From contig NZ_RDBH01000080.1 in assembly GCF_008042145.1 (NCBI RefSeq), positions 33,615 to 97,614 of the forward strand: a stretch of DNA of 64,000 nt. Direction: 5' to 3'. How positions within the stretch are numbered: position 1 is the stretch's first letter; each line of letters begins with the position of its first letter. This DNA is from Streptomyces sp. adm13(2018). Its GTDB lineage: Bacteria > Actinomycetota > Actinomycetes > Streptomycetales > Streptomycetaceae. The translations under genes were made by a program, and so were the position numbers. The notes beneath the pieces were generated by a model. The model had not been told where the DNA came from, made no database searches, and worked only from the letters and a program-made list of their open reading frames with translations. Positions 56,086-64,000 of the stretch are shown here, piece after piece.

Positions 56086-56619
56086 TCAGGCCACCGGCAG
56101 GACGGGCGGCAGCGGCTCGGGCAGCCCCGCGGGCAGGCGAGGGGCGCCGATCCAGATCCCGGTGACCGCGCTGACGTAGCGGGCGCCGCAGCGGTCCGAC
56201 GGCACGACGAGCTGCGTCCCCGCCGTGTCGAGGTCCACGTCGTCCATACGGGTCGCGAGCAGGACGGGGGCGTTGCCGAAGTCGGCGTCCAGCTCCGCCC
56301 ACGACAGGACCGTGTGATGGCCGTCGCCGCCGTTCACCGTCACCAGGAAGCGGGAGCGCTCCTTGCGGCGGGCCGAGTCGAAGCCGGGCCGCGCCGCGGC
56401 AAGCACCTCGCGCAGCAGCGGTCCCGCGAAGGTGTGGTGCTGCGGTCCCGCCGTCGCGCAGTCGAACATCACCTCGGCCCGGTGCTGCTCCCACCCCTCG
56501 CGCAGGTCGGCGACGGTGAGGAGGGCGGGGGCCGCCACGTCCCCCCGGACGGCGAAGGATCCGGGGGGCGCGGACGCGGTGACGGGCATGGCTGGGGATG
56601 CGGCGATCGGTCGGCTCAT
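56086..56619 (-). CDS. sulfite-oxidase-fold (molybdopterin-binding-like) protein
   Basis: Protein of about 177 residues resembling the Moco-binding fold of the sulfite oxidase family: LLTVADLREGWEQHRAEVMF, then TFAGPLLREVLAAA, LVTVNGGDGHHTVLSWAELD, APVLLATRMDD and LVVPSDRCGARYVSAVTGIW. The usual cofactor-ligating Cys of SUOX is not clearly placed: a Cys lies in MFDCATAG and another in SDRCGARY. Full-length SUOX domains are longer, so this is a small single-domain relative. It lies beside the xanthine dehydrogenase gene, also a molybdenum enzyme, in the same direction. The ATG at 56619 has GAAGGGG upstream. Confidence 0.7.
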   Translation of the reverse strand: MSRPIAASPAMPVTASAPPGSFAVRGDVAAPALLTVADLREGWEQHRAEVMFDCATAGPQHHTFAGPLLREVLAAARPGFDSARRKERSRFLVTVNGGDGHHTVLSWAELDADFGNAPVLLATRMDDVDLDTAGTQLVVPSDRCGARYVSAVTGIWIGAPRLPAGLPEPLPPVLPVA

Positions 56620-56766
56620 GGTCGGGCCCCTTCGTGCGGTCGTTGCGGCGGCTGCGCGCGGTGATGCCCGACCGCGGAACCCGAGAACCTCGTTTGCCAC
56701 GTCGACTCCGGCGGGTGCTCGGCATTTGTGAGCTTGATACGAGATTCGGGCTCCTATCCTCCCGGT

Positions 56767-59574
56767 CTATCGACCGACATCCCGCCCCTTCCGGTCGAGG
56801 GCCAGCCAGACGCGGTCGCGGGTCACCGGAAGCTCGGTGAAGCGGATGCCCGTGGCGTCCCTGAGGGCGTTGGCGAAGGCGGGGGCGACGGGGTTGAAGG
56901 GGCTCTCGCTCATCGACTTGGCGCCGAGCGGGCCGATGGCGTCGGAGGTCTCGGCGAAGTGGACCTCGGTGCGCGGGACGTCCGCGTACTGGGGGAGGCG
57001 GTAGCGGCGGAAGGCGGCGGTGGTGACCTCGCCGCGTTCGTCGATCCGGACGTTCTCGAAGAGGGTCGCGCCGAGGGCCTGGGCGACCCCGCCCTCGACC
57101 TGGCCCCGGCACTGCATGGGGTTCATGACCTTGCCCGCGTCGGCCGCGTGCACACTGCGCAGGATGCGGATCTCCCCCGAGTCGGGGTCGACGGCGATCC
57201 TGAACCACTGCGCGTTGAAGGCCACCGAGCGCGGCGCCCCGCCCCAGTGCCCGTCGGCCCCGAGTTCCTCCGCCGCGCCGAGCGCGTGCGCCGCCTCGTA
57301 CAGCTCCTTGAGGGTGACGGTCCGCCCGGCGCAGTCCACGGACTCGGCGCCGAGCGTGCAGAGGTGCCGGGCGACCCCGCTGTGCCGGGCGGCGAGGGTG
57401 CGCAGCCGTTCGGCGAGGGAGCCGGCGGCGAGGAGGACGGCCTTGCCGGCGACGACGGTGCCGGCGGAGCCGAACGCGCCGGTGTCGTGGCGGACGACGT
57501 CGGTGTCCGACTGGCGGACCGTCAGCCGGTCCTCGGTGGTGTTGAGGGTCCCCGCGGTGATCTGCTTGTGGACGGTGGTGGTGCCGTTGCCGAACTCGGC
57601 CGTGCCGACGGCGATGTCGTACGTGCCGTCCTCCAGCAGCGAGACCCGGGCGTCGGCGTAGTGCCCGCCGGGCGGCCCGGTGGCGATCATCGCCATGCCG
57701 GTGCCCTGCCCGACGAGCCACCCCTCGGGGGCCTCCTCGGCGCTGCGGCCGTCCGCGATCGCGTTCCGGACGACGGAGAGGCACTGGTCGAGCCCGTACG
57801 AGGCGATGAAGAGGTCCTCCTCCTCGCCGATCGGGCTGTGCATGCCCTCTCCGGGACCGATGATGTTCCGCTCCCGGAAGACGAGCGGGTCCATGCCGAG
57901 CCGGCGGGCGAGCTCGTCCATTGCGGACTCGACGGCGAAGGTGACCTGCCCGAGGCCGTAGCCGCGGAAGGCGCCCGCGGGGACGACGTTGGTGTAGACG
58001 GAGTAGGCGTCGACCTTCTTGTGCGGGACGCGGTACACGGCGAAGGACTCGCCGACGCTGTGGAACATCACCGCCGGGCCGTGGTTGCCGTACGCGCCGG
58101 TGTTCGACACCACCCGCATCTGCACGGCGGTGAGGATCCCGTCCGCCCGCGCGCCCACCTTGATGCCGATGGTGAACGGATGCCGGGTGGTCGCCCCGTA
58201 GAACTGCTCGGCCCGCGTGTACTCCAGCTTCACCGGCCGGCGCAGCTTCAGGGCGGCGAGGGTCACGATGTCCTCGGTGAGCATCTCCTGCTTGCCGCCG
58301 AAGCCGCCGCCGACGCGGCCCGCGACCACGCGGACCTCGTCCTCCGGGAGGCCGTACAGCGCGCAGAGCGCCCGCCGGGTCAGGAACGGCGTCTGGGTGG
58401 ACGAGCGGACGGTGAGCCGCTCGCCCGTGCCGGCCCCCTCGCCGTCCTTCGGCTCGAAGTACGCGACGCAGCCGTGCGTCTCCAGGCTGGCGTGCTGGAC
58501 GCGCTGGGTGCGGAAGGTCTCCTCGTACACGACGTCGGCCGCCGCGAAGCCCTCCTCGACGGAGCCGATCTCTCCGTGGACCTCGCCCGCGACGTTGTTC
58601 TCGACCCGGGCGATGCGCGCCTCCGGGCCCTTGCCCGCGTGGATCACGGGCGCGCCGGGGCGCATCGCCTCCTCGGGGTCGGTCACGTACGGCAGTTCCC
58701 CGTACGTGACCTCGATCCGGCGGCAGCCCTCCTCGGCCGCCTGCTCGCTGTCGGCGACGACGGCCGCGACCCGCTGCCCGACGTACCGCACCACGTCGTC
58801 CAGGACCCGGGTGTCGTCGGGGTCCTCCGTGGGGTGCTCGTGCCGGGCGGAGGAGTACAGCGTGGCCGGGGCGTCCTCGTGGGTCAGGACGGCGTGCACG
58901 CCGGGGACCCTGAGCGCGGCCGCCGTGTCGATCGCGAGGATCCGGGCGTGCGGGTGCGGCGAGCGCAGCAGCTTCATGTGCAGCAGGCCCGGCACCTCGA
59001 CGTCGAAGGTGTACCGGGCGGTGCCGGTGACGACCTGCGGACCGGCCGGCGCCGCGACGTTGCGGCCCACCGCCTGCCCGGCGCAGGGCCGTTCGACGTG
59101 CCGGACGCCCCGTACGGCGTCCTCGATCGCGCGGTAGCCGGTGCAGCGGCAGATGTTCCCCTTGAAGGCGCGCGGGAGGTCGTCGAGCTTGCCGTCGTCG
59201 TCCGGGGTGCCGCGCTCGGCCTCCAGGGCGGCCGTGGTCATCAGGAAGCCCGCGGTGCACATGCCGCACTGGTAGCCCTGCGCGTCGAGGAACCGCTGCT
59301 GGACCGGGTGGAGTTCGCCGCCCGGCGCGGCCAGGCCCTCCACCGTGGTGACGGCACGACCCTCCGCCCGCACGGCGGGGTAGAGACAGCTGTGCACGGG
59401 CTCCCCGTCGACGTGCACGGTGCACGCGCCGCAGTCGCCCGCGTCGCAGCCCTTCTTCACGCCGAACCAGCCCCGCTCCCGGAGGTAGGTCCGCAGGCAC
59501 TGGCCGGCGCGCGGCTCGTCCTGGTGGGACCGGCCGTTCACCTGGAGCTGGAATCCTTCGGTCCGCGGGCTCAT
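56767..59574 (-). CDS. xanthine dehydrogenase, fused [2Fe-2S] and molybdopterin subunits
   Basis: Molybdenum hydroxylase of 935 residues, probably oxidising hypoxanthine and xanthine. The N-terminal about 160 residues hold the two iron-sulphur clusters: KKGCDAGDCGACTVHVDG and, after YQCGMC, GNICRCTG. The Moco domain follows, with GRVGGGFGGKQ, AGAFRGYGLGQ, TAEFGNGTTTV and GAKSMSESPFNP, whose Glu should be the catalytic base. No FAD domain is present; that subunit is the adjacent gene, which is truncated. The ATG at 59574 overlaps the FAD gene stop (ATGA) and has AGGAG upstream. The divergent PucR regulator supports a purine-catabolism role. Confidence 0.92.
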   Translation of the reverse strand: MSPRTEGFQLQVNGRSHQDEPRAGQCLRTYLRERGWFGVKKGCDAGDCGACTVHVDGEPVHSCLYPAVRAEGRAVTTVEGLAAPGGELHPVQQRFLDAQGYQCGMCTAGFLMTTAALEAERGTPDDDGKLDDLPRAFKGNICRCTGYRAIEDAVRGVRHVERPCAGQAVGRNVAAPAGPQVVTGTARYTFDVEVPGLLHMKLLRSPHPHARILAIDTAAALRVPGVHAVLTHEDAPATLYSSARHEHPTEDPDDTRVLDDVVRYVGQRVAAVVADSEQAAEEGCRRIEVTYGELPYVTDPEEAMRPGAPVIHAGKGPEARIARVENNVAGEVHGEIGSVEEGFAAADVVYEETFRTQRVQHASLETHGCVAYFEPKDGEGAGTGERLTVRSSTQTPFLTRRALCALYGLPEDEVRVVAGRVGGGFGGKQEMLTEDIVTLAALKLRRPVKLEYTRAEQFYGATTRHPFTIGIKVGARADGILTAVQMRVVSNTGAYGNHGPAVMFHSVGESFAVYRVPHKKVDAYSVYTNVVPAGAFRGYGLGQVTFAVESAMDELARRLGMDPLVFRERNIIGPGEGMHSPIGEEEDLFIASYGLDQCLSVVRNAIADGRSAEEAPEGWLVGQGTGMAMIATGPPGGHYADARVSLLEDGTYDIAVGTAEFGNGTTTVHKQITAGTLNTTEDRLTVRQSDTDVVRHDTGAFGSAGTVVAGKAVLLAAGSLAERLRTLAARHSGVARHLCTLGAESVDCAGRTVTLKELYEAAHALGAAEELGADGHWGGAPRSVAFNAQWFRIAVDPDSGEIRILRSVHAADAGKVMNPMQCRGQVEGGVAQALGATLFENVRIDERGEVTTAAFRRYRLPQYADVPRTEVHFAETSDAIGPLGAKSMSESPFNPVAPAFANALRDATGIRFTELPVTRDRVWLALDRKGRDVGR

Positions 59575-60041
59575 CGGACTCCTTCTTCCGTCGGTGCGGT
59601 GAGTTCACGGCGGACTTCCTCGGCCAGGCGGAGGCCCATGTGCCGTCGCCACTCGGGAAGTCCGTGGATGTCGTCGAACCACGCGTCGGGCCCGACGGCC
59701 TCGTCGACGGCGGCGCGCAGCCGTTCGCGGTCCGGGGGCAGCGGGAACCAGAGCCGGAAGGGCCGTACGGTCGCGGCGCTGACCGTCACCGCCAGCGAGC
59801 CGTCCACCGGGTCCAGGGTCCCGATGACCAGGGCGCCCGACCGGCCGAGCCCGTACAACGACGCCTGACGGAAGGCCGTACGGCATCCCAGGGCGCGGGC
59901 GGGCAGGGTCACGGAGCGCAGCAGCTCGCCGTCCGCGAGGTCCTTCCGGCCCGCTCCGGTGATGAAGTCGACGACCTTCACCTCCCGCCGCCGCCTCCTG
60001 GAGGTTCGACCAAGAGCTGTTCTCCGCTCTCGCTTGGGCAT
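59571..60041 (-). pseudogene. xanthine dehydrogenase FAD subunit, 5' truncated
   Basis: Matches only the C-terminal half of the FAD-binding subunit: VVDFITGAGRKDLADGELLR, then ALGCRTAFRQASLYGLGRS, VSAATVRPFRLWF and HGLPEWRRHMGLRLAEE. The N-terminal half with the FAD-binding AGGTD and GNxxxASPAGD motifs is missing (about 150 residues). The frame opens at ATG 60041 with a basic, unrelated lead inside the PucR promoter region and no ribosome site. The junction with genuine FAD-subunit sequence is near 59980. Electron transfer from the dehydrogenase to NAD would be lost unless another copy exists. Confidence 0.72.
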
Positions 60042-60114
60042 CTACGATGACGTTTCTCGCATCCACCTCGTGAATGTGAGTCCGGGCCCGACCCGTGACC
60101 CCCTAGGAGTACAG

Positions 60115-61653
60115 ATGCACGTCGACCATCTCCTTCGTCTGGACCGCCTCGACCTGACCCTCGTATGGGCCGACGAGGCGCTGCTCGGCCAGGAGATCAG
60201 CGGCGTCACGGCGACCGACCTGGAGGACCCGGCGCGCTTCCTCCAGCCGGGAGAGGTCGTCCTCAGCGGCCTCGTGTGGTGGAGCCCGGACGGCGAGCCG
60301 GGCAAGACCGGCCGTTTCGTCTCCGCGCTGCGCGAGACCGGCGCGGTGGCGCTGCTCGCCGGGGAGGAGACCCACGGGGAGGTGCCGCGGGAGCTCGTCG
60401 AGGCCTGCCGGCTCCACCGCGTCCCGCTCATCGCCGTCCCGGCGCACACCACCTTCCGGGCGATCACCGAAGCGGTCTACCTGCGGCAGTGGGGCGAGCT
60501 CAGCCGCCGGCCCACCGACCACTTCGCCCTGCCGGAGAACGTACGCCTCGACCTCGACCGCGCCCTGGAGAACGGCGTCTCGATGGGCGAGCTGCTCGAC
60601 CGGGCCTTCGCGCACCTCGGGACCCCCGTCTGCCACCTGCTGACCAGCAGCGGCCGCACCGTCGCCCGCACGGGCGCCGCCCCGGCGCCGCTGCCCGCCG
60701 GGCTCGCCGCGGAACTCCTCCGCGGCGGCCACGGGACGACGGTCCGCGTCGAGAGCGAGGGCGCCACGGCCTACGACACCTGGCACCTGCACCTCCCGGA
60801 GGCGGGCCAGGTGCCCCCGCGGGTCCTCCAGGAGATAGCCGAACTCCTCGGCCGGCACCGCCGCCGGCAGGACCGGATGCGGGCCATGAGCGGCGTGGCC
60901 TCCGAAGAGCTCGTGGACGCGGTGGGCGCCCTGCGCCTCGACGGCCATCGCGTGCAGAGCCTGCTGGCCGCGTGCGGACTCGGCGGCCGCAGCGCGTACA
61001 CCGTGGTCGTCGCCTCCTCGGAACCGGCCGCGGAAGGCGGCGCCGACGGCGTCGCCGCGCTCACCGAGGCCCTGCACCACCTGCCGTCCGCCGCCGCTGT
61101 CGCCGCGGGCCACGACGGCGAGGCGATCGCCGTCGTGGCGCTGGAGGGGGAGACCGCGACCGGCCTGCGGGCACGGCTGGCCGAGGTGTGGCCGCTGATC
61201 CACGCCTGCGGCCCCGGCCGCGCCCCGCACGCCGGGGTGAGCACCTCCGCGAGCGGGCCCTCGGAGCTGCACACCGCCCTGGAGCAGGCGCGCTACGCCC
61301 TGGCGGCCGCCCGCGCCGCGGCACCCGACGCGCCCCGCGTCGCGGCGCTCGCGGATCTCGACGGACTGGGCGGGCTGCTGGCCGGGATCCCCCTCGACGT
61401 GCGCGACGTGTTCCGGACGACGGTCCTGGGGCCGCTCCTCGGCGGCGCCGGCCGGGGGTCGACGGCGATGCTCCTGGACACCCTGGAGGTGTTCCTCGCG
61501 CACGACTGCTCCTGGGCGAGGACCGCCGAAGCGCTCCACATCCACGTGAACACGGTCCACTACCGCGTCGAACGCATCGAGGCCCTCACCGGCCGGGACC
61601 TGTCCCGCCTCGACCACAAGGCGGACCTGCGCGCCGCGCTCCTGTGCCACTGA
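60115..61653 (+). CDS. PucR-family transcriptional regulator
   Basis: Regulator of 512 residues. The N-terminal PucR domain (about 1-125) has GVTATDLEDPARFLQPGEVV and an EACRLHRVPLIAVPAHTTF strand. The middle is a GGDEF-like degenerate domain, and the C-terminal HTH_30 reads SWARTAEALHIHVNTVHYRV followed by ERIEALTGRDLS. PucR proteins activate or repress purine degradation genes in response to purine metabolites. It is divergent from the xanthine dehydrogenase genes and is the likely regulator. The ATG at 60115 follows TAGGAG. The promoter space is short because the deletion brought the FAD fragment close. Confidence 0.9.
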   Translation: MHVDHLLRLDRLDLTLVWADEALLGQEISGVTATDLEDPARFLQPGEVVLSGLVWWSPDGEPGKTGRFVSALRETGAVALLAGEETHGEVPRELVEACRLHRVPLIAVPAHTTFRAITEAVYLRQWGELSRRPTDHFALPENVRLDLDRALENGVSMGELLDRAFAHLGTPVCHLLTSSGRTVARTGAAPAPLPAGLAAELLRGGHGTTVRVESEGATAYDTWHLHLPEAGQVPPRVLQEIAELLGRHRRRQDRMRAMSGVASEELVDAVGALRLDGHRVQSLLAACGLGGRSAYTVVVASSEPAAEGGADGVAALTEALHHLPSAAAVAAGHDGEAIAVVALEGETATGLRARLAEVWPLIHACGPGRAPHAGVSTSASGPSELHTALEQARYALAAARAAAPDAPRVAALADLDGLGGLLAGIPLDVRDVFRTTVLGPLLGGAGRGSTAMLLDTLEVFLAHDCSWARTAEALHIHVNTVHYRVERIEALTGRDLSRLDHKADLRAALLCH

Positions 61654-61737
61654 CGGCCCGCGGCCGCCGCACGCCGGCACGGGCCCCAGGCGCCCGGCTC
61701 GGCGCGCGAGGGGAACGGTCCGGGCCGGGGAACGCCC

Positions 61738-61774
61738 CGGGCCCGGCCGGTGGCGGAACCACCGGCCGGGCCCG
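61738..61774. terminator. bidirectional hairpin terminator
   Basis: Perfect 16-bp stem (CGGGCCCGGCCGGTGG and its complement) with loop CGGAA, between the pucR stop (61653) and the end of the lanthipeptide precursor (61791). It serves both convergent units. Confidence 0.82.
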
Positions 61775-61790
61775 CCCGGACACGGGCTCG

Positions 61791-61904
61791 CTACATCGGC
61801 TCGGGGAAGATGTCGCTGATGCTCCAGGCGACGCTGAAGCAGGGCGGGAGGGAGTAGGCCTCCGGCTCGGTCTCCAGGGACTGCAGCGCGAGGATCTCGC
61901 TCAT
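61791..61904 (-). CDS. class III lanthipeptide precursor (LanA)
   Basis: 37-residue peptide beginning MSEILALQSLETEPEAYSLP and ending with SDIFPEPM. The leader carries the class III recognition signature ILxLQxLE, which LanKC enzymes bind. The core region after about residue 11 has one Cys (22) and Ser 18, 24, 28 and 30. The Cys follows only Ser18, so the usual Ser-x2-Ser-x(2-5)-Cys labionin pattern is not available; a Ser18-Cys22 lanthionine is possible. GGAGAG lies 7 nt before the ATG at 61904. It is 106 bp downstream of the LanKC gene, same strand, and followed by a strong terminator. The identification rests on leader motif plus synthetase context. Confidence 0.82.
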   Translation of the reverse strand: MSEILALQSLETEPEAYSLPPCFSVAWSISDIFPEPM

Positions 61905-62010
61905 GGGTGCTCTCCGGTTCTCTCATCGGGGTGGTGCCGTTCGGTCACTGCCTGCCGGGGCACGGAGGCTCGCTCCCTGCCCGGGCGCTCTGGGGAGGCC
62001 GCCGGTGCCG

Positions 62011-64000
62011 TCATCCGACCGACGGCATCCGGGGCCGCGCGTGCTGCCGCTCCGTCAGGAGGGGTCCGGACAGCAGGCGGTGGAGTACCAGCAGGACTCC
62101 GGCGCCACCGCCCGACAGATCGGCGGTGAACCGCTGGGCGCCCGCGCCGAGGAAGCGGACACCGCGCCCGTGGGGGACGGCGTACTTCAGCAGACCGGTC
62201 GCGGCCCGCACGGCGTCCCTCCTGGCGTCGTCCGTGCCGGTGCGCTCGGCGTGCTCGGTGAGGGCCCAGGTCAGCCCGGCGAGGCCCCGGTACAGTCCCG
62301 CCTCCTTCACGGCGCGGGAGACCCGGATCCCGGCGACCAGCCGGGGCAGCGCCGCGGCGCAGCGCTCGTCCGGCGCGGTCGCCGCGTAGCGCGTGAGTAC
62401 CGCCACGACGCCGGCCGCGCCCGTGGCCAGATACGGCATGGCCCGGGTGAGGCGCGCGTCGTCGGAGAGGGACAGCGAGCCGTCGTCCAGGGGGAAGGTC
62501 CGCTCCAGCTCCTGGTGGAGCAGCACGAGGCCCGCCTCCCGGTAGCGGGGCTCCCCGGTCTCCCCGGCCAGCCGGTCGAGGAAGAGGGCGAGCCCCGTGC
62601 GGCCGTGCAGCAGCCCGCGGGCGTCGTGCGCGCCCAGGGCCGTCGGCAGGTCGGGCGTGCGCAGCAGCCGGTCTCCCGCGGTGGCGGCCCGCTCCAGATG
62701 GCGGCCCTCCCGCGTCGTCCGGTACAGGGCCAGCCAGCCCAGGCCGACGCCGGCCCGCCCGCCGGCCAGGGTCGCGCAGGAGGCGGTGAGCGGGTGGTCG
62801 TCGGCCGCCCGGAGCAGCTCGGCGGCCTCGTCCGGCAGGCCGAGGGCGGCCAGGACGCGGGCGATGCCGGCCGTGCCGACGAGCAGTCCGGGGGGCAGCG
62901 CGTCGCGCTGGGCAAGGGTGTCGCGACGCAGCCGTGCGCGGATCTCCCCGGGCACGGGGTGCCCGGCGCGGTGCAGGGCGTGCACCACTCCCGCGGTGCC
63001 GTAGGCCAGGCACACGTTGTTGGTGCGGAACGCCTCGGGCGGGGCCGGGAAGGCCCACTCGGGCCGGGCGGCGTCGGCCGACGCCAGCAGCCCCGCGGCC
63101 ACCTCCCCGGCCAGCCGGGCGAGTCGGCCGCGCGGATCGGTGCCGGGCTCGGCGGGGGAGGCCGGGCGGTCCTGGCCGGCCTGCTCCGGCAGGTTCCCCG
63201 CGGTGGGGTGGTAGGCGGTGGCCCGCTGCCACAGGTCGTGCGGGGGCGCGACGTCCGCCAGGTCGCGGCGGAGCAGGGCGAGGTTGGCGGGCGCGCGTTC
63301 GGCGACCTCGTGGAACGGCGCCAGGAAGGCCATCGTCACGGCCGACATGCCGTAACGGTCCGGCAGCAGGGGGTCGGTGTCCGCCCGCAGCAGACCGGGC
63401 GGCGGCGCGAACCCCGGTGTGCCGATCCCGGAAGGGGGCTCCGTCAGGGCGGAGGCGGTCTCGAAGTCGACCAGCCGGACCTCGCCCGAGGGCGTGATCA
63501 TGACGTTGCCCAGGCTGAGGTCGCCGAACCGGAAGCCGGCCGCGTGCAGCCGCTCCAGCGAGGCGTCGAGTGCCGCCAGCAGCCGCCGGCACTCCGCGTA
63601 GTACGCGGCGACGGAGTCGCCCGTCCGGTCGGCGCGGGCGAGCGGGGAGTTCCGGCTCAGCCAGCTCACCAGCGGCTGTCCGGCGATGTGCTCGGTGACG
63701 AGGAAGTCGTGCTCCCACTCCGTGAAGTGCTCCAGCGGCTCCGGGCCCACCCCGGGGGCGGCCGCGTGCAGGGCGCGCAGCACGCGGTCCTCGTGCCGCA
63801 GCCGCCGCTGCGCGTCGGTCCCGTCGAAGACCAGCCCGTTGTGGGCGCGGGCCTCCTTGAGGAAGACGGTGCGCCCGGTCCTCCGGTCCCTGGCCTCGTA
63901 CGTGCCGCCGGAGTTGCCCAGCCGCACCGCGCGGCTCACCTCGTACGCGCGGATCAGGATCGGCCCCGTGTGCGGCTCCTCCTCCTTCTCGACGAACGGG
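62011..64000 (-). CDS. class III lanthipeptide synthetase LanKC (partial)
   Basis: C-terminal about 663 residues of a LanKC; the gene continues beyond the right edge. Visible are the kinase domain (GNSGGTYEARDRRTGRTVFL, catalytic-loop GFRFGDLSLGNVMIT with the Asp, and VRLVDFETAS) and the cyclase domain (NNVCLAYGTAGVVHALHRAG, GLLVGTAGIARVLAALG, GLLHGRTGLALFL, DLSGGGAGVLLVLHRLL). The zinc ligands (Cys, Cys-His-Gly) of class I/II/IV cyclases are absent, which marks class III. The N-terminal lyase domain should lie past 64000. It phosphorylates and dehydrates Ser/Thr of the precursor and cyclises onto Cys. The frame is open through 64000. Confidence 0.9.
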   Translation of the reverse strand, partial: PFVEKEEEPHTGPILIRAYEVSRAVRLGNSGGTYEARDRRTGRTVFLKEARAHNGLVFDGTDAQRRLRHEDRVLRALHAAAPGVGPEPLEHFTEWEHDFLVTEHIAGQPLVSWLSRNSPLARADRTGDSVAAYYAECRRLLAALDASLERLHAAGFRFGDLSLGNVMITPSGEVRLVDFETASALTEPPSGIGTPGFAPPPGLLRADTDPLLPDRYGMSAVTMAFLAPFHEVAERAPANLALLRRDLADVAPPHDLWQRATAYHPTAGNLPEQAGQDRPASPAEPGTDPRGRLARLAGEVAAGLLASADAARPEWAFPAPPEAFRTNNVCLAYGTAGVVHALHRAGHPVPGEIRARLRRDTLAQRDALPPGLLVGTAGIARVLAALGLPDEAAELLRAADDHPLTASCATLAGGRAGVGLGWLALYRTTREGRHLERAATAGDRLLRTPDLPTALGAHDARGLLHGRTGLALFLDRLAGETGEPRYREAGLVLLHQELERTFPLDDGSLSLSDDARLTRAMPYLATGAAGVVAVLTRYAATAPDERCAAALPRLVAGIRVSRAVKEAGLYRGLAGLTWALTEHAERTGTDDARRDAVRAATGLLKYAVPHGRGVRFLGAGAQRFTADLSGGGAGVLLVLHRLLSGPLLTERQHARPRMPSVG

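Noticed and set aside
61791-61904. Class IV lanthipeptide locus
   Set aside because: The visible cyclase domain lacks the zinc-binding Cys and Cys-His-Gly motifs, which favours class III.

Overview
The window is very GC-rich, rich in GTG and TTG starts, and carries a geosmin synthase, a LAL-type regulator, a GH19 chitinase with DasR-type promoter sites, an NsdA-like regulator and a class III lanthipeptide locus. Together these point to a Streptomyces (or close actinomycete) chromosome, probably an arm or sub-arm region. All similarities to known proteins are recalled from family knowledge; nothing was searched.

Layout. 1-13.6 kb: CoA-ester catabolism. It has two acyl-CoA synthetases, PaaK, an enoyl-CoA hydratase, two thiolase-fold proteins and a truncated OB-fold partner, with a CYP158A-like P450, a GNAT, a pentapeptide protein, a broken alpha/beta hydrolase and a VOC protein among them. 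14-18.1 kb: a LAL ATPase regulator, a conserved hypothetical and an S4 RNA-binding protein. 18.2-27.3 kb: geosmin synthase, a secreted amidase, a phosphotransferase, an NsdA-like regulator and a PAS/PP2C phosphatase. 27.5-40.2 kb: a leftward four-gene NRPS operon whose genes all overlap by 4 bp: C-A-T, then C-A-T-TE-MFS in one chain, then a free-standing AMP ligase, then a C-A protein cut off inside its A domain. 40.2-41.8 kb: chitinase, with two dre-like sites at its promoter and a third on the NRPS side of the same intergenic region. 42-49.6 kb: small accessory genes with remnants of a ZIP transporter, a subtilase and an IS5-type transposase. 49.9-52.2 kb: a translationally coupled cis-prenyltransferase and an MpaB/DUF2236 protein fused to EF-hands. 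53-56 kb: a gutted carbonic anhydrase, a SulP transporter and a membrane PP2C phosphatase. 56-61.7 kb: a xanthine dehydrogenase locus with a 5'-truncated FAD subunit and a divergent PucR regulator. 61.8-64 kb: a class III lanthipeptide precursor and its LanKC synthetase, which runs off the right edge.

Two themes stand out. First, two biosynthetic loci look unusual: the NRPS operon (Ser-activating module, Cys-nucleophile thioesterase and fused exporter, possibly under DasR control) and a one-cysteine lanthipeptide whose cysteine lies before most of its serines. Second, at least six genes have lost a large internal or terminal block, and one junction (10160-10280) is a mosaic of inverted copies of neighbouring genes. 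This is either a history of microhomology-driven deletion or an assembly problem, and should be settled before the broken genes are interpreted.
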